From positions 4,035,640-4,099,639 of the forward strand of contig KV748181.1 in assembly GCA_001692895.1 (NCBI GenBank): DNA of 64,000 bases, written 5' to 3'. The notes below the pieces were generated by a model that was not told the origin of the DNA, did no database searches, and saw only the letters and a program-made list of their open reading frames with translations. The DNA comes from Cenococcum geophilum 1.58 (lineage: Eukaryota > Ascomycota > Dothideomycetes > Gloniales > Gloniaceae). Of the stretch, positions 22,489-33,914 are shown piece after piece. Both the position numbers and the translations under genes were made by a program. Numbering within the stretch: the stretch's first letter is position 1; each line of letters opens with the position of its first letter.

Positions 22489-22659
22489 TAACCCTAAGTT
22501 ATAAGCTAACTAATTAGGATTTTCTATACCTGGTATAGAAAATCGCTATTAGCTCGCTTACTACTAGCGCCTTAGCGGCCCTTTTAATATCTTAACCTAC
22601 TACCTAGTAATCCTTACGCTAAGAGCGGTATACTACGCTAGAAGTAAAAGTTAAGGTAA

Positions 22660-24050
22660 TGGAGGTTAGTGGTTTTAGTCCTAATATATAGGTAAAAGGC
22701 TTTTAATAACCACTAACCTAGCTACTAAATTTACTAATATAAACACACTAAATCTTTAGCGAACTAGGTAGCGCCCTGGCAGAAGAAGTAGTTTAAGTAA
22801 CTACTTAGGTTAATCCTAGCAGCTACTAGATGGAAGAAAAGGATCTTATAAACCCCTAAAGAAGTAAAGGGTTTACTATTAAGACTAAATAAGGGAGAGT
22901 TAAGGGGTTAAGGGTCCCTATTAAATAGCTTTATTATAGTAGCAACTGGGTATAATAGGCCGCCTACTACCGCAATAGCGACGTTAACGCCCTAGTATTG
23001 CTTATCGGCCTTACTTTATTTAAGGCGGAATATTATCCCACTAGGCGTAAAGGTGATATTATATTAAGTAGCCTTTTTCACTAGGAAGGTCGTTTAGTTC
23101 TTAAGCTCCGCCGTAATATATATAATCTCGCCCATTTATAGAAATCTAGTAAATATAAGGGTAAATATAGCATTAGTATTAATATCTAGTAGCGATAGGC
23201 CGTATATTACTACCTGGGCTAGAATGTCCCTAGTAATAGGTTACTTATCCTTTTTTACTAAGGGAGAGATAGTGGCTGCTCTAATAAGTAATTAATATAC
23301 TATAGGATCCTTAAATGCTGTAATTAAGATGCTGTAATCTACGTGGCGCAAGCGAATTGCGGAGACGTAGGCTTATAAGGTTTTGGCCTTAAGCCTACCT
23401 ATTTATAGCTAGGAGGTACTAAACGCGCGGCAGGCAATCTATTCGCCTAGTTTACGCGGCTTTATTAGGTAGGGGGAGACTTCTTTAAGTGCGCAGTATA
23501 ACTCCTAGCTATTAACTGCTAAGGAATAGTTCCTATAGGTTGCTAGCGTAAGGCCGTTTTAGAGAAGGAGCGCGTAGAGGTTAAATAGCGTATTAATATT
23601 ATCTTTAAAGTTTATAGGCGGTTATAAGTAGTTCGTTAGGTTTACGGCACCTATTAAAAACTTATTAGCTTTAGTAGTAATAAATTAAAGGCCTAGTATA
23701 GGTAGAACTAATAAATAGCCGCGGCCTAGAATTAAGATAGTATATTAGCTAAGCTATTTAAATTACCTAGGATCTACTTCGCGGATATTATAATATTATA
23801 AGCTATAGCAGCCAGCATAATCTTACGGAGTAATTCATTTGCTACGCTATAGATAATGGTCTTTTTAATACCCTAGTAAACTACTATGCTATTAGTGTAA
23901 ATAAATAGCGCGCTATACTGCTAGTTAGTAAACTATAGATTAAATGCGTAAGTAATAGTATATATCTCTTTTAAATTAATATAGTCTACTTATTAACTGG
24001 GCTTAGGTAATATACTAAACGCCTAAGATTAAGGGAGGTTAGCTATATAC
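22660..24050 (-). pseudogene. Tyrosine recombinase of the DIRS-order element
   Basis: Minus-strand frames read NVAIAVVGGLLYPVA, PLFSLNSKPF, then NYFFCQGATQFAKDL and IQQLGQWLLKAFYLYI. These fit the C-terminal catalytic part of tyrosine recombinases in YR retrotransposons, where HxxR lies in an HSFRRGA-type motif and the nucleophile Tyr follows LGRW. The His and both Arg codons have changed as CpA-to-TpA or CpG-to-TpG/CpA transitions predict. Many in-frame stops; not functional. The N-terminal limit is approximate. Confidence 0.72.
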
Positions 24051-24866
24051 TACTACTAGTTATCCTTATATTTGAGTTCCTTAAAAAAGTAAAAGCTGCT
24101 AAACCTAAACTAGGTAGAGGTGTTAGTAAAGAGATAAATGCGGGTATACTTAACGTTATTAAAAAACAATACCCCATTACTTATAGTAAGTAGGTTAAGC
24201 TAGATATATAAGTTACTTTATAACTTAGTGCTGAATCGCCTAGGTTTATACTTATTTACTAAAATCTTTAGCTAAGTAGTAATAAAGATCTAGAGGGATT
24301 TAGAGTAAGATTAACTAAGTCTAATTATATAGGCGTACTATATAAGGTAGCCCGCAAGCTACTAGGCTTAAAGGAATAATAATAAGCCGTATTAAAGTGC
24401 GGTAGTGACTTTCTTAATAGTATATAATTGTTTCTATAGTAATAATCGCGTTTATATTTATATAGTATTAATAGTATATCCTAGAACTTTAATAATAGTT
24501 CCTGCTATATCTTTAGAGCTATTTTAAGGGATACCTAAGGAGTTAGTGATAGAGATATAAGTCTAGGTAATAGCTGCTAAGTTATTTAGGTTAGCAAGGA
24601 TAAAGATAAAATTATCTAGGTAGTATTCTACCTTATAAGGTAGTTATAAATAGAATATCTAGTATAGGCCTTTTATAAAGAGGTTAAATATAAGCGGCGT
24701 AGTTTAAAGACTAAAGGATAGGCAGTATTTTTAGTAGGTAACACCTTTCCAGGAGAAGCCTATTAATGTTCTTACCCTATAAGATAGGGGGACTATATAG
24801 AACGCGTCTTTAATATCTCTTTTAAGTAGTAGATATCCACGACCTGCAGAAATAACATAGGCTTAA

Positions 24867-25126
24867 TGTAAGGGTTATTTTGGCCCTTACTCGGCTGCAT
24901 CGCCTAGGGGCTCTCAGGGGTCGCCAAGGCTAGCCTTCGGCTAGCCCTTGGCACCTCCTTATAAGCACCTCGGGCTTGCAGCCTCCTTCCTCCCCCATTG
25001 GTTCGTCTCTGTACTCAGGCTATTGCCTACCCTCATTACCATATCGTCCTCTTCTATCGACTCCCTATGTGACTTATGCTCGGCTTGCCTGCTCCCTACC
25101 GTACACCCTGGCAATACTGCCTTACA
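24867..25126. repeat. TRIM-1 left LTR
   Basis: 260 bp, TG...CA ends. Contains the hairpin GGCTAGCCTTCGGCTAGCC. Confidence 0.93.
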
Positions 25127-25215
25127 TTTGAACCGATCCTACACCCTTCCGGGTGGTAGCCCGCAGCAAGCCGAGGGCTTCGCCCTCGAGCAATTTTACG
25201 ATCCTCCATTTTTAC

Positions 25216-25411
25216 CTAGGACGATCACGTTCACTGCGACACAGCAGGTACACCAGCAGACGCCTGGCAGATCGCATCCGTATAACGGTGTTGGAATACG
25301 GATCAGGTCCTCTACCTTCCTAGGACGATCGCGTATGCTGCAGAGCAGCTACACCAGCAAGACGTCTGGCAGATCGCATCCGCATATTACGGTTGGATAG
25401 ATACGGATCAG
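25216..25411. repeat. Two direct copies of a ~93-bp unit in TRIM-1 interior
   Basis: Units begin CTAGGACGATC and end GATACGGATCAGG-like (25216-25307 and 25320-25411), sharing GGCAGATCGCATCCG. Confidence 0.8.
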
Positions 25412-25873
25412 GAGATAAGGAAGACGGTAGCTACCTGGCCAAAGGTTAGGGCTATCCAGATCGTACGCGATCATCTCTAAAGGCGATTGGTATACTTGCA
25501 TACGATCAGTCGTGCAGCGGTGCAGCTCTGCCCTGACGGCGACCCGAAGGTGATTTAATTGCTATCCGAAGGCTTTCTGGCAGGAGTCAAGGGGGTGTTA
25601 TATGCGATGGGGATTGTATACGATTTGCGCTAGCTTGCAATACTCTAGGCTTAGTTACCCTAGATGCAGCTACCCTGGAGGCTATCCGATTGCTATTTAA
25701 TGGCTATCTGAAGAACTGATGGCTAGTTTTTAAAGCTACAGCTACTACCCTCTCTTCTAGATTAAATGCAACCAAGGGCTACGGCCCAATCAGCCAAAGG
25801 GCTGCCGAGACTAAACCGCAGGCGGTTGTCTCTTAGAGCTACGGCTTAAAGATCGTACGCGATCTCTCTGTAA

Positions 25874-26115
25874 GGCTTTGGTCGCTCCAAGAGCTCCAGC
25901 TTACATTAAGAGCTACAGCTTGCCCAAGAGAATGGCAGCAGCTCTTAGATCCTACGCGATCATCTTTATAAAAGCTTTGGTTGCTCTAAGAGCTCCAGCT
26001 TGCATCAAGAGCTATAGCTTGCCCAAAAGATATAGCAGCAGCTTAAAGATCCTACGCGATTATCTCTGCAAAGCTTTGGTTGCTCTGAGAGCTCCAGCTT
26101 GCTTTAAAAGCTCAC
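25874..26115. repeat. Tandem ~100-bp repeat in TRIM-1 interior
   Basis: About 2.4 units starting GCTTTGGT at 25874, 25974 and 26073, each with AGAGCTCCAGCTT. Confidence 0.85.
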
Positions 26116-26202
26116 AAGACCCGGCGTCTCTCCAAACCCCTTCCGGGACGAGCCCTCTATAATCTCCCGCTACCGCAAGGTAATGGAGGGGGTTGACCGC
26201 AA

Positions 26203-26561
26203 GAAGGGGGGGGGAATGTAAGGGATATTCTTGCGATTAAGCTGGCTCCAAGTGGAGACTATCTGGCTGTCAGCTATAGAGCTGTCGAGACTTAATCGCA
26301 GGCGATTGTCTCTAAGACTGATCGTATATGATTAAGTCTTACCCACCAGCAGACGCTCTTTTCCTACCTAAAATAGGCCCTTTTTCCCACTGGGTTTTGG
26401 CCATAGGTTAAGGTTTTTATCGAGGCTGCTTGGCTAGTCCTTTTCCCCTATTTCTTTATTTCCCTGTACAAGCAAGGCTTCTGCACTGCTTACCTTTCTG
26501 TACATAGAATTAATCTATTGGGATACGGGCTGGGGGCCAGCCCTAACTAAGGGGGGGGCAA
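26203..26561. repeat. Second purine tract and LTR-like start inside TRIM-1
   Basis: AAGAAGGGGGGGGG precedes TGTAAGGGATATT at 26217, a near match to the true LTR start at 26562. The following ~345 bp differ from the LTR, suggesting a remnant of a related 3' LTR. Confidence 0.55.
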
Positions 26562-26821
26562 TGTAAGGGTTATTTTGGCCCTTACTCGGCTGCATCGCCT
26601 AGGGGCTCTTAGGGGTCGCCAAGGCTAGCCTTCGGCTAGCCCTTGGCACCTCCTTATAAGCACCTCGGGCTTGCAGCCTCCTTCCTCCCCTATCGGTTCG
26701 TCTCTGTACTTAGGCTATTGCCTACCCTCATTACTATATCGTCCTCTTCCATCGACTCCCTATGTGACTCATGCTCGGCTTGCCTGCTCCCTACCGTACA
26801 CCCTAGCAATACTGCCTTACA
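26562..26821. repeat. TRIM-1 right LTR
   Basis: 260 bp, same length as the left LTR. Confidence 0.93.
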
Positions 26822-27378
26822 CTTAAATAGCGGTAACTATAGTGTATACTAGTGCTTTATATTCTTCTAGGATTGCGTTATTAACTAAAGATACTAGTAA
26901 AAAGGAGAGATCGTGAATTTAGCGGTATCCTCTATCTAATTTTAGCACTAGGCTAAGAGGTAAGACTATAATAGGCCCTATCGCGATTCTAATATATCCT
27001 TTTTTAAGGTTTAATATTATCTTCTTAGAGATAAGGTTAGCGTTATCCTAAGAGGAGTTATGGTTCCTATAAGATCTTAAAGTAAGGATAAATTTGGCTC
27101 CTATCTTGCAGCTATAGGTTAGGATGCCTACTAAGATAGCTAGTAGATTGCCTAGGTAGTTAGATAAAAGGGAGTGCTATATTAAGATCCTTAGAGGTAA
27201 TAGAGAGTAATAGAGAGCCTTCGCCTTTATAAAGGTAGGGAATAATAGTAACGTATTAGGCCTAGGTCCTAGGCGTATAATTAAAGTTAGTATTATTATT
27301 AGGCTAGACCCTACTTTATAAAGTTCGCCTTACTATTCCTAGGCGTAAGCTTTAGATAATATAGTATAATCTTTACTA

Positions 27379-27471
27379 NACTTTAAGNACTTATATAGGT
27401 ATTTATAAGCTATATTATCGCAGCCTNTNCTATTAAACNTATNGNAGNTATTAGAGNTATAGGANGTATNT
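27379..27471. other. Stretch with ambiguous bases (N)
   Basis: Scattered Ns indicate uncertain consensus in a repetitive region. Confidence 0.98.
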
Positions 27472-28421
27472 AACCTAGGTCTCTTTAAGGCGGTAAAGCC
27501 AATAGTACTAGATATTGTAAGGTATAGCGCTGTATACTAGGCTAGTATTTGCCAATTAGTGGGCTCTAGTTAGCTATTAGTTATTATAAAGGTATAATAG
27601 TTAAGTGCTAAATTAAGTATATAATCTACCTAGATATACTAGGTTAATAAGGTATAAATTATATTTATTTAAAGAAGCATACTAGTAATAAGGTCCAGTA
27701 GGTATATATAAAGGGTGCTAGTAATAACTACGTAGTTAGTAAAACCTTTAAACTAGATACCTTTATCTATAAATAGCTTTTTATTTACCTTTACCTTCCT
27801 TATAACTAGAGTACCATTTTTAATCTATATCTTATTAGCGATCTTAATTTAAGCGGTATAGACTTAAAAATAGGCGAGGTTTACTAGGTTAAAGGTACCC
27901 TTAAAAATATCTAGGTAATCCCTTTTTATAACGCTAGGAAGGTAAAGTTTAAGTAACTTTATACTAGGAGGGAAAGGCTTACTAAGGACATTAGCTATAG
28001 TAGCTGTTATAATAGCCTATAAGGCTAAAGCGGCTAAGCCTAACTATAATTAAGCCATTTAAGCTAGGTGGTATTTATGCTAGTAAGCCTTCTCCGCTAG
28101 GCGGGCTTTATGCTCTTCCTTATACTTCTAAATCTCCCTTTTATTTCGGGCTTATTCCCTTTACTCTTTAGCAATTTTGCGCTCTTCTACGGCAGTAGCG
28201 CGTATATTAGCCTTAGACGGCATTATAGGACTAGTAAAGGAGGGTGTAGCGGTTATAGATAATAGTGTAGTTAAGGTAGGTCGTCTAGATAGGTTTACTT
28301 ATTAGGATTATATACGCGTATAAATCTCCCAGTTAGTTATAAGCGGTAATAATGTTATAAAATAATTCTTAAACAAATAGATAATAAATATATAATGAAT
28401 ATTAATAAGTTTAGCGATATT

Positions 28422-28496
28422 GAAAGCGAATTAGCCACATAGTGACTGCGTTTAATATTCGCGAATATTGTAGGAGGTCTTAGCATTATACGTTAC
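28422..28496 (-). repeat. Split direct repeat A1, inner part
   Basis: 75 bp matching A2; the rest lies at 33915-33953. Copia-2 and its duplicated gttac separate them; together they give 114 bp. Confidence 0.86.
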
Positions 28497-28665
28497 TGTT
28501 AGTAGGGGGGGGGGTACTTGGGCAGTCTCTTTGAGCTCAGCGACGTGTCACGTGACAGCGCGCGGGCTATTGTGTAGATACCTTTTTGGGGCCTTTAAGC
28601 CCCTAAGATTCTTCCTTATAGAGTATTATATATATTATTCCATTAGCCTGCTTAGTGCCCTAACA
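28497..28665 (+). repeat. Copia-2 5' LTR
   Basis: 169 bp, starts TGTTAGTAGGGGG and ends CCTAACA. Confidence 0.92.
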
Positions 28666-28677
28666 GGTTATAAGCCC
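28666..28677 (+). other. Copia-2 primer-binding site, initiator tRNA-Met half-tRNA type
   Basis: GGTTATAAGCCC; one TpG-to-TpA change from the complement of the initiator tRNA-Met anticodon arm. Confidence 0.72.
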
Positions 28678-28852
28678 TCTTATAGCTTTAATTAAAGCTT
28701 TATTAGCTGCTATATTATTATCTAATTAACTAAGTTAACACGAACCTATAAATCCTTAAATTTAGACCCTAGCACGGTGCAATAAAAATTTATAACAAAC
28801 TAATATAAATACACGCCACGCATAATATGGTTAAACTAATTAATTATATACT

Positions 28853-31800
28853 ATGGCAGATATAGTATAAAAAAAGAAGGAATACTAGAGCTCTCTTAGG
28901 GCTGTTCCTATATTAAAAGGGGACAGCAATTATAAAGAATGGTATTGTTGAATCGTATAACGACTTAAGCTTTATAACCTCCTACTAATGATATAAGGTA
29001 CGGCTGTAGAGCCACCTTAGCAGACGGATAAGTATAGAGATTGGCGTTATAAACAGATAACGGGACTTAAGGTAATTAAGGGTGCAGTATTAGAATTAAT
29101 TCGCGATCGACTTGCTACATTAGACAAGCCGCGCGACTCTATTAAGGATCTGCTTAATTTAATTTAATCACTATATACCGCGTAAGGTCTTATTTATAAC
29201 TACCAGATATAGAATTAATAGCTTAATCTTAGTCGCAAAGACTATACCTCGCTCAAAGCCTATATAGAAGCTTTTATCTTAGGTATAAGAAAATTAAACG
29301 TAGCGTTAATACTAATATTAAGGAAGCAAGCGCACGCCTAACTACTTTATGCGGTAGAGGAGGAGTTTCCTATTTAGATAGCTAATTATTAAAAGGCAGC
29401 CAGGAGAGTTATAAAGGAGGACAACCTTATTACAATTAAGGAGCTAGTAAGCGACCTTATAGACGAGAGTCGTACTTAACCAGCTACCTCTACTATAATA
29501 TCCTTAATTAGCAGAAAGCTATCTAAAGACGATTAACTAAAATCTAATATAGAAGGATTAGTATTAAATAAGAAGTACAAAGATTATACGCACTATGGTA
29601 AAAAATATCGTAGTAGTAAGGACAGGTGCTTCTACTTTTGCTTAGACCTTCGACCTTAGATATAGAAACCTTCTAATAAGGATATACTATACGTAGATCC
29701 ACCCCAGGAACTAGAAGCGACTTTACTAAATTCAACTTCTTAAGTTGGGATAATAGGCAGAGGCTTAGCAGGAGGCCTATTTATTAGCAGCATAGCTATA
29801 GTTAATAACTTAGATAAAAGCAATTAGGATAACTGGTTCCTTAACTCCTATTCTAATATTATAATAAGCAATAATTAAAGCGAGTTTATTAACTATAAGA
29901 CTCTATTAATACCTATTGCGATAGGGACATTAGGAGGGACTATCTATTATACAACTAGTAAAGGGACGGTGTATATACCCTTACTAATAAATAATAACAG
30001 CACCTATACGGTAGCTACTAAGGCCTTCTTTATATCCAAATTACCTTATAAACTCCTCTTAAAGTTAGCCCTTAAGAAGTATAAGTAGCTCTATATTGGA
30101 CCTAATAAGGAAATAGGTAGTTATATAATTTAGAGGTTCTTAGATAACTTAATTATAAGCAGAGCGACGTATATAAACAGCCTATACGTAATTCGACTAG
30201 CTCTAAAGCCTTAATACATTACGCATGCCACTATATAGCAGCTTAATATTAATATACTATATTAGCGTCTCGGCTATGTGGGCAAGGATATACTACAAAA
30301 GGTAGCTAAGATAGGCGACTTCAGCCTTATAGGCATGCTAACTTAATGCGAGGCCTATTACCTAGCGACGGCAAAGCGCCAGATCTCTCGTACTACACCT
30401 ACACCACCTTAGCGGCCATTTAAACGTATGTATACTAACACCTTCTACCTTACCCTAGAGGGAGTCGGGGGCAATAAGTATATAGCAATCTTTGTGGAAG
30501 CGTACGCTAGATATGTATACGCCTTCTTTAGAACTAAAAAGACGATCGCCGTAAAAGGGCTTTAAGAGCTTAATAATCTAGTATATAACCAAACTGGACA
30601 ATATATTGGCTCGCTCGTGATTAACGGCAGCAGAGAATTCGGCATTAAAGAGCTTACCAAATACGCCAAATTAATAGGCATAAACATACTATGTATGGCT
30701 CCCTACACCTCTAAGTAGAACAGAACGCCCGAACGCATTAGAGGCATTATATTAGGCATAGCTAAATCAATAACAATTAAGGCCAATCTACTAAAACACC
30801 TATAGGACGAAGCTTATAAGATAGCAATTTGAATTTGGAACAGAATACCTTATAGGAAAAAGACCAGATTACCGTTTTAAATTAACGTTAAGTACTATAA
30901 CTAGCCGTTTAAAATGCGCATACTAAATATATTATATCTATAACGTTATAGTATAACTGCCTACGTCTATATTAAAGGACTAGAGAGCGTATAATTAAGG
31001 AAGCTAGCTCCGCGAGCTAAGAAAAAACATCTAGTTGGTTATGAAGGCAATAATAGTTATATCTATCGTATTTAGATACCGGCTGAGAATAAGATTATAT
31101 AATTATACGACGTGACATTTAATAAGGCTCTAGATCTACTAATCGCTACGCTAAAGAATAAGCTCACTATATAAGAACTAAAGTCTAAACTACCACCAGA
31201 ACCTTAAGGCTTGACCACTACTATAGTTACTATAGTTACCTACCCTACTACAAAAGCACTAAAAGAAAAGGAATACCGTATAGATAAACTAAAAGGACCC
31301 TATATTCCTAACTTAGTACTAGGAGAACTAGGCCTAAGAGGGGCGACACTATAGTTGTCTCCTTTACTAGAACCAGGCCCATCGACTTAGTTAAATTAGT
31401 TATTAAGTTAGAGCCTATTAACGGAGTTAGGGAACTCTTTAGCGTCAGCGCTAGTTTCTAAGAAGGTGACTAACCTATATAGAGATATGCGACGGTACGC
31501 TACTATATTTTAAATAACTAATGCACCTACTATAAAGGACGTAGCTAAGGCGTTATAAGCCTTTAAGAAGGCAGCCTGGTAGTTAACTATTAACTTACTC
31601 CTAGCGGGCAGGGAGAGTATAATACCGTTAATTGCTAAAAGCGATAACGAAGACTATAATGATTAAGATAATATTAATTTAGATAATAATAGAGTTTACT
31701 AAATTAACTAATAGCTTAAGGGGGGTATAGAGATAGAGGCTTCTAAACCAGAGGAGCTTCTTATTAGAGTGAATACTCGTAGCTAAAAGAAGAAGGTCTC

Positions 31801-33466
31801 TTATATAGTAATCACATTCTTATCCTATATATAGATGCAGCCGGCTTCTTAGGAACCTTATCTAGAAGCTCTATATAAGATTAAAATACCGCAAATATTA
31901 AAGAAGGCTTTATAGTCACTAGAAACTCCTTACTAGTATTAAGCGCTAATAGTTAAAATAACTTAACACTAAAAGGCTAAGACGTATTAACTAGTTAAAA
32001 GACTAAAGGGCGCACGAGTACTACTATTAAAGTTTATTTTTAACCTTAAATATAATATATTTAGAGAGGTAATCTAGTATAAGGCACGGTGGGTTATATA
32101 CGGTAACCACTAAGTGGCGAATATCGACTATGATAATATATATGCCGCGGTAGTGACCTTAACTGCGTATAGGATACTACTAGCATTAATTACGGTATAT
32201 AACCTTAAGGCTTACCAGATTAACGTTATTACGGCTTTCCTAAACAGCTTTATAAGGAAGCACTTAATATACATATAATAGCTAAAAGGATTTAAAGATA
32301 ACAATTATAAGTTAGTCTATCTATTGCTAAAAGCGATATATAGCCTTAAATAGGCACCTCTACTGTAGTATAACACCCTAACAGAGTATCTAAAGACGAT
32401 AGGATTTAACCCAATTAACAAAGATCCTTGTATATTTCGACACCGCGAATATTAGGACGCCTATCTCTGCTTATACGTAGATAATATTATAATTGCGGCG
32501 GCAACAATACTGGTTATTAAGGCCCTTAAAAAGCTTCTGCGGAAACGATATAAGATTAAGGACCTAAGAGAGCTTTAATTCTTCCTAGGGATTTATATAG
32601 TACGCAACCGAGTTAATTAAAAGATTGTAATTGTGCAGGACGCCTATATAGCGAGGATCCTTAAGTCCTTTAAGCTTACTGGAATTAACCTAAAAGCAAC
32701 ACCAATGGCTACTGGCCTTTAATTAAGAAAGCGCTATTTAGAAGACCTTATAGATAAGGCCTATAAGAAGTGGTATCTAAAAGCCATTGGATCCTTTACC
32801 TAACTCTTATATTAGACGAGGCTAGACCTATCTACGGCTACAGAAAAGCTATCGCAATATTTAGCTAACCTACCTAACAAACATTAAGCGTATATTTAGA
32901 GAGTATTTAGATACATCTAAGGCACGAAAGACTATGGAATAATATATAGCGGCAAGCAGTATAATCCCGGGAGACTTAACCTAGAGGTATACGTCGATGC
33001 AGCTTATAGTAATAACCTAGATAACCGCAAATTAACTTAGGGCTGGTTTATTAAACTAACTAGAGCTCCAATTAAATGGGCCTTAAAGAAGCAATCAATA
33101 GTGGCAACGTTATCTACGGTGGCAGAGTACCTAGCGATTGAATCGGCAGCATAAGAAGTAATTAAGATCACGACCTTCCTAAGAGCCCTTGGCTACAACG
33201 GCACGGATCTAGCTCTAGTTCAGATCTATACGGACAGTGCGAATGTACAAGCACTTACTAAGGGCGAACAACCGGTGCTGAAAGAGCGCTATACGGATAT
33301 TAAGCTCTGTAAGATTAAGGATGATATTGAATAGGGCAGGATTGAACTACACTATATACCGGGCGTGGATCAGCCAGCAGACGGCTTGACGAAGGCTCTA
33401 CTAAAGGTCGCTCATGAGGCGTTCAAGATGGGTGTCGGAGTCACTAAAGTCTCCTGGGTCACCTAG
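28853..33466 (+). pseudogene. Copia-2 gag-pol, frame preserved but full of stops
   Basis: From ATGGCAGATATAG to the TAG at 33464 the same frame can be followed for 1538 codons, with in-frame stops but no net frameshift. Visible parts: gag, CxxC knuckle in DRCFYFCL, pre-integrase motif RLGYVGKDILQKVAK, integrase core with ERIRGIILGIAKS, RT with INVITAFLN and YVDNIIIA (YVDD altered), RNase H with AEYLAIESAA and ADGLTKALLK. The last kilobase has few stops. Damage is by transitions, typical of RIP. Confidence 0.88.
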
Positions 33467-33741
33467 GCCTAATTAGGAAATCATACTACGACCGGCGGAA
33501 CCTCGGAATTGATGCTAATTGACTCGGTTTCAAATTTCAAAAGCTTACTAATACTACTTTTCAGCATGGGAGACGGGCGATTGAGCGTCGTCGATATTTG
33601 AAATTTCCATTGTTTTTTTCCCAAGTTCATTTCTTACTACTTTGTACTACCCCTACCTATTAACTACGACCTTACGGAGCATGGTATAGTCATCCTGGAG
33701 GAGTTTCCTATTCGCTAGAGCTCATAGAGCCTGGGGGGGTA

Positions 33742-33909
33742 TGTTGGTAGGGGGGGGGTACTTAGGCAGTCTCTTTGAGCTCAGCGACGTGTTACGTGAC
33801 AGCGCGCGGGCCGTCGTGTAGATACCTTCTCGGGGCCTTCAAGCCCCTAAGATTCTTCCTCATAGAGTATCATATGTATCATTCCATCAGCCTGCTCAGT
33901 GCCCTGACA
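33742..33909 (+). repeat. Copia-2 3' LTR
   Basis: 168 bp, TGTTGGTAGGGG...CCTGACA, less RIP-mutated than the 5' copy. Confidence 0.92.
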
Positions 33910-33914
33910 GTTAC

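Larger units (their letters stand above)
24867..26821. mobile_element. Short non-autonomous LTR element (TRIM-1)
   Basis: 1955 bp with 260-bp LTRs at both ends (TGTAAGGGTTATT...CCTTACA), TSD cttaa at 24862-24866 and 26822-26826, and a G8 purine tract just before the right LTR. The 1435-bp interior has no coding region. It has normal CpA content against a RIP-saturated host element; the LTRs differ at about eight sites, nearly all CpA/TpA or TpG/TpA pairs. It must rely on enzymes of another element. Confidence 0.92.
24051..28223 (-). pseudogene. RT-RNase H polyprotein of the DIRS-order element, split by TRIM-1
   Basis: The frame starts at the ATG at 28223 (MPSKANIRATAVEER) with a charged, coiled-coil-like N-terminus. 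RT begins around 26950 with RGYR-x-IHDLSF, is interrupted by TRIM-1, and continues from 24866 with RGYLLLKRDIKDAFYIVP, FSWKGVTY and EYYLDNFIFIL (the YxDD box, now YLDN). Joining across one cttaa duplication keeps the frame (VYTIVTAI to AYVISAGRGY). RNase H should follow but is hard to delimit because of stops. Confidence 0.75.
28497..33909 (+). mobile_element. Ty1/copia LTR retrotransposon (copia-2)
   Basis: 5.4 kb with LTRs at 28497-28665 and 33742-33909, TG...CA ends, TSD gttac (28492-28496 and 33910-33914), half-tRNA primer site GGTTATAAGCCC right after the left LTR, and a GGGGGGG purine tract before the right LTR. Internal order gag, zinc knuckle, integrase, RT, RNase H is copia type. It inserted into repeat A1 of the DIRS-order element. 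The 5' LTR and front half are more RIP-mutated than the 3' end. Confidence 0.93.

Noticed and set aside
22790-23790. Coherent-looking plus-strand protein with TAG codons
   Set aside because: The minus-strand reading of the same region matches a tyrosine recombinase in order with the RT; the plus-strand reading matches nothing I know.
24948-25400. 150-codon open frame starting MAPPYKHLGL
   Set aside because: It starts within the TRIM-1 LTR and runs into interior repeats; a partial copy recurs at 26643 in the other LTR. It is an LTR by-product, not a gene.
25874-26115. Regular ~100-bp repeats as a CRISPR-like array
   Set aside because: Units are adjacent tandem copies without unique spacers and lie inside a retroelement of a eukaryote.
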